From contig NW_005198144.1 in the NCBI RefSeq assembly GCF_000372725.1, forward strand, positions 5,112 through 25,587: a stretch of DNA of 20,476 nt, given 5' to 3'. Position numbers and translations under genes: made by a program. Below, piece by piece: positions 1-7,600 of this stretch; the stretch's first letter is position 1; every line of letters starts with the position of its first letter. A model generated the notes under the pieces. It had not been told where the DNA came from. It saw only the letters and a program-made list of their open reading frames with translations, and did not search any database. The stretch comes from Emiliania huxleyi CCMP1516 (Eukaryota; Haptophyta; Isochrysidales; Noelaerhabdaceae).

Positions 1-102
1 CGAGGAGGCGGCGCCGCGTACGGCTGCGGGCTCGAGGCGCTGTCCGACATCGCGGCGGGCGAGGAGCTGCTGGCGCGGTACGACCAGACGCTGAGGGAGT
101 GA
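1..102 (+). CDS. C-terminal end of a SET-domain-like protein (5' truncated by window)
   Basis: Frame 1 is open from the first base to a TGA at 100-102 and encodes 33 residues. They end in a stretch reading ALSDIAAGEELLARYD, which matches the closing part of SET methyltransferase domains: an aspartate-hydrophobic pair, two small residues, then GEEL and an aromatic tyrosine a few residues later. In the family this tyrosine segment lies near the cofactor and lysine pocket. No cysteine-rich post-SET segment follows, so this would be a SET protein that stops soon after the domain. The rest of the gene lies outside the window, so substrate and localisation cannot be judged. The assignment rests on one short motif. 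Confidence 0.55.
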   Translation, partial: RGGGAAYGCGLEALSDIAAGEELLARYDQTLRE

Positions 103-668
103 TCTACCGAGTCTCAGTGCAGGGCTGGCTGCTGGCCCAGGTCGGCTGCGTGGTACGGGATACTCATTACTGATTACTGTGGCGCGTTGTGGTGTCGCTC
201 CAGTTCAACTCGGCAGTTCTCGCGCGCGCTGTGTCCGTCTCGCGGAGAGAGACACCCGACTGCCGACACCGGGGTGTAGGCCGTAGCCGAGACGCGAGAG
301 AGGCCGCAGAGGGAGCGAGTCGGCGCGAAGTACCCTGTGAAGTACCTCTCGTTTTACGACTCTCTCGTGCGAACTCTCTCCGACAGTACTCTAATCTTGC
401 GCTCAGTCAATCCGCGCGTGGCCTCTGGGAGGCGGGCCCGGGGCCGCTGGTGCGCTGGTCCCCCCCCTGTGGAGAGAGGATCGAGCTTAGACGTTAGAGT
501 GAGGCGAGATAATATAAACCACGTTTCAATATTGACGCGCCACACGCACACTGGCAGCCGGCGGGCCGCACCCCATAACACATAACACTGTGGTGGAGCG
601 GCTCGGGGACCTGGGTCCTGGACGTGCTCCAGAGAGCGAGCGTAGGTAAATGCGCGAGTTCTGACTGG
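103..668. other. Intergenic, no gene seen
   Basis: About 570 bases between the SET-like gene and the end of the minus-strand DUF6787-like gene. Short ORFs exist in several frames but none has a recognisable domain or protein-like composition. A small AT-rich patch near 508-520 stands out from the GC-rich surroundings. This should contain the 3' UTRs of two convergent genes. No RNA gene was recognised. Confidence 0.5.
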
Positions 669-1100
669 TCACTTGACAATTCGCGAGCCAGGGAAACACC
701 AGCCGGCCGTCTCCGAGATGCGCTTCATCACGAAATTGGGCAGGAAGCGGCCAAATATCTTGTTCGCCATGTAGGCAAAGTAGCGATGTCGGCCGGCGAC
801 CGTGCCAAAGCTGACCAGCAGCGTGGCATAGATGGGCGACACGGCGACGAGTGAGGTGATGCGGTACGACCACGGCCCCTCGCGCATCGAGCCCTCGAGC
901 CCGATGGTCCGCTTGAGCGCGGGCCGCACGAGCGCCACGCTCGTGGAGCCCGTGACGCCAAACACGCAGAAGGCGACCGCAGCCTCGGTCGGCGACTCCC
1001 TCCACGACGGCCGCTGCTGCGTCGTCCACGCCCAGAAGCGGTCAGAGGCGCTGCCGCCGCCGCCCGCGGTGCACACGCGGCGCCGGGCGATGCGGAGCAT
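669..1100 (-). CDS. Small conserved membrane protein, DUF6787-like, possibly mitochondrial
   Basis: Read on the minus strand from the ATG at 1100 this gives 143 residues. The start MLRIARRRVCTA is Arg-rich and lacks acidic residues, as in a mitochondrial presequence. The body contains a hydrophobic segment followed by VALVRPALKRTIGLEGSM, then a GPWSYR motif, a second hydrophobic segment, and GRHRYFAYMANKIFGRFLP. This order (ITGS-type helix, VRP, LEGSM, GPWSYR, GT..GRH, IFGRF) is what I recall of the DUF6787 family of small two-helix proteins found in plants and algae; the function is unknown to me. An alternative model splices in an upstream exon (1167-1369) through a phase-compatible GT-AG intron at 1051-1166, giving about 194 residues and replacing the presequence. 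The real C-terminus could also differ if an unseen intron follows. Confidence 0.7.
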   Translation of the reverse strand: MLRIARRRVCTAGGGGSASDRFWAWTTQQRPSWRESPTEAAVAFCVFGVTGSTSVALVRPALKRTIGLEGSMREGPWSYRITSLVAVSPIYATLLVSFGTVAGRHRYFAYMANKIFGRFLPNFVMKRISETAGWCFPGSRIVK

Positions 1101-1166
1101 TGTCGACAAGTGGGCCGGGGCGGTGGTGGTCAGTCGGCGCGAGGCGCAAAAAAATTCCTTGCCAAC

Positions 1167-1369
1167 ATGGCCGTCTCGAGCCGGCCGATGTCTCCCTCGC
1201 GCAGGGCGACGGCGGCGATGGCCGCCATCGCAGAGAAGCAGAGCAGCAGCGGCACGAGCGCGCCGGTGTCGCGGCAGCGGCGGGGAGGCGCGAAGCCGTT
1301 GCGACCGAGCCACGGCTCGGTGCCGGCTCCGCGCACAAGAGGGTGGCGGAGGCTCTCGGACGGAGGCAT
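1167..1369 (-). CDS. Probable coding exon with one membrane helix; SLC44-like N-terminus or first exon of the DUF6787-like gene
   Basis: The minus strand from an ATG at 1369 encodes about 67 residues. After a basic stretch ending PPRRCRDTG comes one strong hydrophobic helix and then ALREGDIGRLE. The order CRD, a hydrophobic helix, and G-D-x-x-R-L resembles the N-terminus of choline-transporter-like (SLC44/CTL) proteins, but the following GxD..G..C segment of that family is absent. A GT donor after base 1167 joins in phase to an AG acceptor ending at 1051, which would make this the first exon of the DUF6787-like gene. Both readings are open: a stranded SLC44-like fragment, or a real upstream exon. 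No transcript evidence is available. Confidence 0.4.
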
Positions 1370-1727
1370 CGAGGGGCGGCCGGCGACAGGGGGGAGAGGG
1401 GCGCCCAGCGTGCTGGAGGCTGTCGGTGTCGTGTTGTTCTCTGCCCTCAGCGGAAAAGAGGAGTTTTCGCTTTCTTTTTTGAACTCACGGGTCGAACTTT
1501 TCTGCGAATGCGTGGGAGGTGGTGCGCGATGGCGACGCCGCGAGTGCCGGTCGCGCCGCGGTCAAATGGGAGAGAAGGGAGAGGGCGTGTGTGTGTGTTG
1601 TTCTCTAGGCCCCTAAAGTGTATGGCTGGACGTTTCCTTGGCACACACGTGTGGGCACTTCCTTAGGTAGGGTGTGACGGCGCCGGGCAAGTTTGCCAAC
1701 AACTTCGGCGTGAGCCTGCGGTCGACT
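1370..1727. other. Intergenic; probable promoter side of the minus-strand gene below and 3' side of the Tudor-like gene
   Basis: No supported gene. Around 1560-1616 it holds a copy, in opposite orientation, of a repeat also found near 16131-16175 (see separate entry). Short T-rich runs occur at 1474-1482. Confidence 0.45.
1560..1616 (-). repeat. Dispersed repeat copy (partner near 16131-16175)
   Basis: The 17-mer GTTCTCTAGGCCCCTAA at 1600-1616 is the exact reverse complement of 16131-16147. Similarity continues away from the 17-mer into a purine-rich tract here, which mirrors the pyrimidine-rich, CTCCCA-ending tract at 16148-16173, with a GT dinucleotide expansion in this copy. This looks like two copies of a short mobile or amplified element in opposite orientations. 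No terminal inverted repeats or transposase are seen. Confidence 0.5.
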
Positions 1728-3820
1728 TCATTCCAAAAGAAGAAAGAACGCAACACCGGCTCGACAGTTCCTCAGTTTCGCCTCGTCCAGCACCCACCCG
1801 TCCTCGCGACACGCCCTCACCAGCGACAGGAAGCTGTCGTAGCCCGTGTCCTCGATCTCGAGCCCCGCAAAGCCACGCGGATCGGCCACCTTCCTTCGCA
1901 GCGCCGCCGCGCCGGCGCGGCTCAGATGCGCATAACACGCCCGAAAGCTCCCGCATCGCACAAGCAGCCGCAGCATCGCCACCGTGCCGAGGCGAATCAT
2001 CTGGTCCGAGTCGGGCGTGAGCGAGGTGCCGAACTCGTACTTCGCGTAGTACTCGCCCTTCTTCCGCCTGAACGTCACCTCCATCCGGCTCAGCGCCTCA
2101 AAATCGCCCTCCATCCGCACTGCGCCCGCCTCGCCCTCCCCCGCGACCTCGTCCATGGTGATGAAGAGGTCGCCCATCTGCAGCGGCGGCAGCTCGTGCC
2201 AGGGGCTGTCGGCGTCCGCCAGGTCGTTCGCGTCATTCATCGCCATCCCGGGACGGCAGCCCGTGACCTTCGCCGTTCCCAAGTACGCACACACGACATG
2301 AGCCACGTTTGCTTCAAACGGCTCCGCCAGCGACGCGTCCTGCAGCTGGTACTCGCCGACCTGGTACAGGTGCTGCTTCGCGCACGGGTGGGTCGTCGCC
2401 GCGCTCAGCTGCTCCACCGTCCGCTTGCTCGCCGCTGCGCTCGCCTGCGCGCTCGCCAGCCGCTGCTGGCGGGCGCTCTTCCCGCGCGCGGCGCTCTCGG
2501 CCGCCGCGGCTCGCCCCGCCGCCTTCCCTGCCTCCTCCGCCAGCATCTTCATCCCGCTGCCGCCGCCCTCGAACAAGGACATGACCTGGTCCCTCACCGA
2601 CTTCCAGTATACTGCCTCGCCTCCGACGTGCCGGCCGCTGGCATCGCAGGCCACAGCTCGCACCAGAGGTGGTTCTTCATGTGTTTGAGGGCGGCCTCCA
2701 CAGACTTCTCGCCGCGTCCGGTGCGCACCATCGCCTCCTCCCCTCGCGCGACACTCCCGACGGGAAGGTGCCAGCGGCTTGCCCTCAACGGCCGGACGCG
2801 CGTCGTCGCCAGCCACTGGCCGAAGCGGATCGTCCAGCGAATGGTCGGGTGCGTGCCGCGCGAGGTCCGCGACATGGCCACGTCCTTGCCCTTCTTCGCC
2901 TGCTGGGCGAGAAAGTCGCGCAGCCGGCGTCTCACGTACACCAGCTGCCGCGACAGGCTCGGCCCGTGCGGCCTCAGCAAAGGCTGATCGTCCGCCCGCA
3001 TGGCCTCCTCCTGCCGCTCGTCGTCCATCCCGTCGAGCAGGTCGGCCAGTTCGCTATGCTGCACGGCCGTCGCGCGGCGATGCGCGCCCGCTCGCGTCCC
3101 CGCGGCGACCGCGTCCTCCTCGCCGCCGCTCTCCTCGCCGCCGCTCTCCTCGCCGCCGCTCTCCTCGCCCTCGGTGGAGGCCGCCACATTCGTGCCGTCG
3201 GCTGGCGTCGGCATCGCGGTCGCGCGCCGCCACTGCTCGTCGTCAAGCATGTGCCAGTACTGCTCGCCCTGGTGGCCGTCGTATTCGACCTCGTGCACGA
3301 GCCGGCCGTCCACGTCCTCCTCCCGCCCCGCGATGGTGGCCGGCCACCACAAGCCCTGCTCGCCCAGGATCTCGACGTGCGTTCCCGTCTCCACGATGGT
3401 GTGCCCCGCCTGCTTCGCCGTCTCGTCCACCCGCAGCCGCTCCCGCCGCTCCCTCTGGCCCTCCCTCGCCGTCGGAAGGGCGTAGTTCGGGCCGCTCTCC
3501 TCCACGCCGGCCAGCACGTCCGCGGCGCTCACCGCCTCGACGTCCATCGCCTCCTCCGCCGCCGGCTCGGTCGTGCCGCCCGCTGCCTCGCGTTGTCTGC
3601 GCTGCCGCTCGCGCTCGTGGTGTGCTGCTCGGCGCTCGACGCCGCCGCCCTCGTGCACGCACGCCGCCTGCGGTGCCATCTCGCCGCAGGGCGAAGGCCA
3701 ACCGCAAATTTCGCACAAACTCCGTGCAAAGCCCCTTCGAACGCGCGAAAGCGCCGGCTTTCGAACCTCGGCGCCCGCCCTCTTTCTGGCCGCGTCCCTC
3801 CCCTGTCCGATCTTCTGCAT
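1728..3820 (-). CDS. Tudor/Agenet-like domain protein of unknown function, probably two exons
   Basis: Two long minus-strand frames overlap. The first (ATG at 3820) encodes a Cys-containing start (CEICGWPSPCGEM), a low-complexity charged region, then a segment with GTHVEILGEQGLWWPATI, VEYDGHQGEQYWHML and QWRRA. The WWPATI...VEYDG...WHML layout is typical of Tudor/Agenet-type beta-barrels that bind modified peptides. An acidic GEESG repeat follows. The second frame continues into a helical Ala-rich stretch and a globular C-terminal region ending at 1728, with no family I recognise. A 50-base GC-AG intron at 2612-2661 would join the frames in phase and give about 680 residues; GC-AG introns are common in the LeuRS gene next door. 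A sequencing frameshift in the same area is the alternative. The start is the first Met of the frame, 20 bases downstream of an AT-rich patch. Confidence 0.6.
3116..3169 (+). repeat. 15-bp tandem repeat, three copies, coding
   Basis: CTCCTCGCCGCCGCT is repeated exactly at 3116, 3131 and 3146, with a partial fourth copy. On the minus strand it encodes the acidic repeat GEESG in the Tudor/Agenet-like protein. The unit length is a multiple of three, so copy-number change would keep the frame. Confidence 0.85.
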
Positions 3821-4655
3821 TCACTCTTTACATACATAAATATTCCACGTATATGCTAGCATGTCGGTCATGTGTACTAGCCGCCCTGAGCCGCTCAGAG
3901 CTCGGGAATAAAATCCCGACTGCGCCTCTGATCGAGACACATCGCCTCCGCCCTCACCGCACACCGGGCTCATCGCACATCGGCTCGACGTGGGCGGGGA
4001 CATTGACGAGCTTGTGTTCCGACCCAACCCTGAGCTTCTCTAGAGCGCAGCCGCTCCGGACGAGGAGTGATTACACGGGGGGAGAGGGCGCTTGTGTCTC
4101 TAGTATTTCGAGAGACTAATTTATTCACAGCTGCGGCGAGCGTGTGCGGTGTGTCCCACGAGCCAACCTGACCGACCCCCCCCCCCCCCCCCATCGGTCT
4201 GCGCTCCGACCGACCGGACCCCCCCTCCGGTCTGTCTGCGGTCTTCCGCGGCCGTCGACCGGACCCCCCCCTGCGGTCGGTCGGTCTGCGCTGGGCGCTC
4301 AAACCACGAAGTCGGCCTGTTCACTACAAGATGACGCTCGTATTAGGCCCTCCAAATTCGGGTCGGGGCGTAGCGGAGTGGGCCCCGAGTTTGAAAAGGG
4401 CGACGGACGCTTGCGTCCTAGCCTCCAACAACGCCTCCCCGGCGCAGAGGGGCCCCCGGAGGGATGCACAACCGCTCCACGCCACGCCGCTTGCGGCGGT
4501 CCTCTTCCCAGCTACAATGAACGCCGGATTTCGATTTTCTTCCTGCTTCGCGGTCGGGCTAGGAGTGGGATTTGTGCAGCGGGCCCCCAAGCAAAAAAAA
4601 GTCGGCACCCTTCGACCTCGTCCTCGACACACGCGCTGTCGCAGGCGACGACGAG
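3821..4655. other. Divergent intergenic region between the Tudor-like gene and LeuRS
   Basis: No gene supported. 3826-3866 is unusually AT-rich and lies just upstream of the minus-strand start, a candidate core promoter. 4165-4300 holds long C runs (4177-4192) and several copies of a CCGACCGGACC-like motif, some facing the other way (GGTCGGTC), so local hairpins are possible. 4300-4655 should contain the LeuRS promoter and 5' UTR; no distinct element is recognisable. Confidence 0.45.
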
Positions 4656-7600
4656 ATGGCCGCTCCGCGCAGCACCGTTCGGCGCGACCTGCTTCACGAC
4701 ATCGAGGCTCGCGCGCAGGCCAAGTGGGAAGAAACAAAGGCCTTCGAGGAGGACGCGCCCGCCGAGGGCACTTGGGACGGCGGCAAGTACCTCGTCACCT
4801 TTCCGTACCCATACATGAATGGCCGGCTGCACCTCGGCCACGCCTTCTCGCTGACCAAGGCGGAGTTCTCGGTGGCGTTCCACCGCATGCGCGGCGAGAA
4901 GGCGCTCTTCCCGTTCGCCTTCCACTGCACGGGCATGCCGATCCAGGCGGCGGCGCACAAGCTCAAGAACGAGTTCGCGCTCTACGGCTCGCCGCTGCCG
5001 AACTTCCCCACGTCGCCGCCCGAGGTGGTGGAGGGGGGCGTCGACGCGGCCGGCGGCGCCATCACCATCGGCTGGCGCGCTCCGACCTGCACCGGCGGCC
5101 TCGCGCTCGTCGAGTACCTCGTGTTGGTACGCGAGGGCCCGGCGGGCGGCGAGTGGCAGGAGCGCGCGAGGCTGCCCGCGTCCGCGGCGGAGGAGGGGCA
5201 GTGCGTGGCGAGGGTCGACGGGCTGGTGGTGGGGTCGCAGTACGCCTTCAAGGTGCGCACGCTCCTCGAGGGCGGCGCCGCCGGCGCCGACTCGCGCCCG
5301 CTCGCAAAGTCGCCCGACGGAAAGAAGGACCTCAAGCTGATGGCGGCGGGCGGAAAGGCGGAGAAGGAGAGCAAGGGCGGCGGGGGCGGGAAGCCGAAGG
5401 GGAAGCCGCAGAAGGTGGTCGCAAAGACGGGCGGCCTGATGCACCAGTGGGACATCCTCCGCGCCATGGGGCTAAGCCCTGCAGAGATAGGTGCAGCAGA
5501 GATAGGCGCAGCAGAGATAGGCGCAGCGCAACGCACGCAAAGCACAGCACAGCGCACCGCAGCGCACCACAGCAAAGCGCAGCACAGCGCACCACTCCAC
5601 GCCACTCCACCCCACTCCACGCCACTACACCCCGACGCCGCTGCAACCACGCCACCGCAACCACTGCCGCCGCACCCACTGCCACCGCACCCACTGCCAC
5701 CGCAGTCCCCTTTGTGGACCCTGTCTACTGGCTCGAGTACTTTCCGCCGCTGGGCAAGACGGACCTGATCCGCTTCGGCGTGGGGGTGGACTGGCGCCGC
5801 TCCTTCATCACCACCGACTACAACCCGTACTACGACTCCTTCGTCCGCTGGCAGTTTGCAAAGCTTCGCGCCGGCGGCTTTGTCGCGTTCGGCAAGCGTC
5901 CCTCCATCTTCTCCGAGGCGGACGCGCAGCCGTGCATGGACCACGACCGCGACAAGGGGGAGGGGGTCGCGCCGCAGGAGTACACGGCCATCAAGATGCG
6001 CCTCCTCGAGCCCCTCCCCCCCGTCCTCGCAAAGTTCGCGGGCTCGCAGGTCTACGCCCTCGCAGGCGCCGCTGGAGACCCACCCTCGCCGTAGCACTCC
6101 CCTCCTCCCCTCCTCCCCTCCGCCCCTCCTCCCCCTCCTTCTCCTCCTGCCCCTCCGCCCCTCCGTCCCCTCCGCCCCTCCTCCCCTCCTTCTCCTCCTC
6201 CCCTCCTCCCCTCCTCCCCTCCTCCCCTCCGCCCTCGCTCCCCGCCAGACAGCCGCGGCACACCGCTGACCCGTCTCGGCAACCGCTGCGGCAACAGGCA
6301 CGCTCCGGCCAGAGACGATGTGCGGCCAGACCAACGCGTGGATCCTGCCCGAGGGGGAGTACGGCGCCTTCGAGGCGCGGCAGCCTAGAAGCGGAAGACG
6401 CATTCTTGTGCTCCCACCAGCGCTCGAGAGGGCACGTACTCAGCTGTCTTCAGCCTATATTCAGCTGTATTCCCTGTGTTCGTGTCCGTTGTCTTCACGC
6501 GGTGCTCTGAATACGCCGCACACCGCCGTCTTCCCGCCCCGAGGCTGGCGTATTCAGCGCGTGTAGGCGGGGGAGGGCGTCGTCTACCTCTGCGCGGCGC
6601 GCGCGGCGCGCAACATGGCATTCCAAGACCTCTTCCCGGAGTGGGGCAGGCCGAAGCAGCTCGCCACCTTCTTCGGCCGCGAGCTGCTCGGCGCCGCCGT
6701 CAAGGCCGGTCGCTCTGTCCGCACGGGGCTGGTCGCCTCCCTCTTGTGAGTGCTGGCCACTGAGTCAGACTAGGCGCCGCTCTGCCCGTACGAGCGGATC
6801 CACTTCCTCCCCCTCCTCACGATCTCGATGACCAAGGGCACCGCCATCGTCACCTCGGTGCCCTCTCCGACCCGCCGGACGAGCCGCTTCCCTCTCGACC
6901 TAACGGGTGGGCTTGGTGGTCGACTCAGGTGCCCTCCGACTCGCCGGACGACTACGCCGCCTTCATGGACATGAAGAACGCCAAGAAGCGCGAGTACTAC
7001 TCCGGGCAGGCGGGCGCGGAGCTGCGCGCCGAGTGGATCGACCCTTTCGAGGTGGTCTCCCTCCCCTCCCTCCCCCCCCGAGAGGCGGCTGGAGATCAGC
7101 CGAGATCGAGCCGAGATCGAGCCGAGATCGAGCCGAGGTGTAGGTGGTGCCGGTGCTCCAGACGCCCGAGCTGGGCGAGGTTGCCGCGAAGTTCATGTGC
7201 GACAAGCTCGGCATCACGTCGCAGAAGGAGGTTGAGAAGCTCAAGGAGGCGCACGACGCTTGCTACACCGCCGGCTTTTACAAGGGCGTCATGACGGCGG
7301 GCCCCTTTGCCGGCCTCCCGGTCCAGGAGGCAAAGCTCAAGACAAAGGCAAAGATGGTCGCCGACGGCGAGGCGATCACCTACCTCGAGCCCGAGGGGCT
7401 GGTCACGCCTCGCTCGACGCCGGACGTCGAGTGCGTGGTTGCGCTGGTGGACCAGTGGTACCTCAAGTACGGCGAGGAGGAGTGGGCGGCGCGCGTGGGC
7501 GAGCACCTCGGCGGCCTCGAGTGCTACAATCCGGCCGTCCACAAGGCTCACAGCCCACTGCGAGAATAGTGCCGAGCCCGTGGTCTCAGCATGATCGGGT

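Noticed and set aside
2636..2661. 26-base GT-AG intron in the Tudor-like gene
   Set aside because: In phase, but far shorter than the other introns here (about 67 bases or more in LeuRS); the 50-base GC-AG option is less extreme.
1674..2987. Plus-strand ORFs of about 400-450 codons at 1674-4119
   Set aside because: They lie opposite the Tudor/Agenet-like gene; His/Arg/Pro-rich with no domain, as expected for the complement of GC-rich coding DNA.
4512..5444. Long minus-strand ORFs opposite LeuRS exon 1 (also 4982-6403)
   Set aside because: They are antisense to well-supported coding sequence; translations are Arg/Ala/Gly-rich without motifs, and parts run through simple repeats.
5481..5700. 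CRISPR-like array in LeuRS intron 1
   Set aside because: Repeats are short, contiguous and without unique spacers; it is a simple tandem repeat in a eukaryotic intron.
4331..6094. 587-codon plus ORF in another frame starting at 4331
   Set aside because: Only its last part (5706-6065) is real LeuRS exon 2; the rest is the wrong frame of exon 1 and intron.
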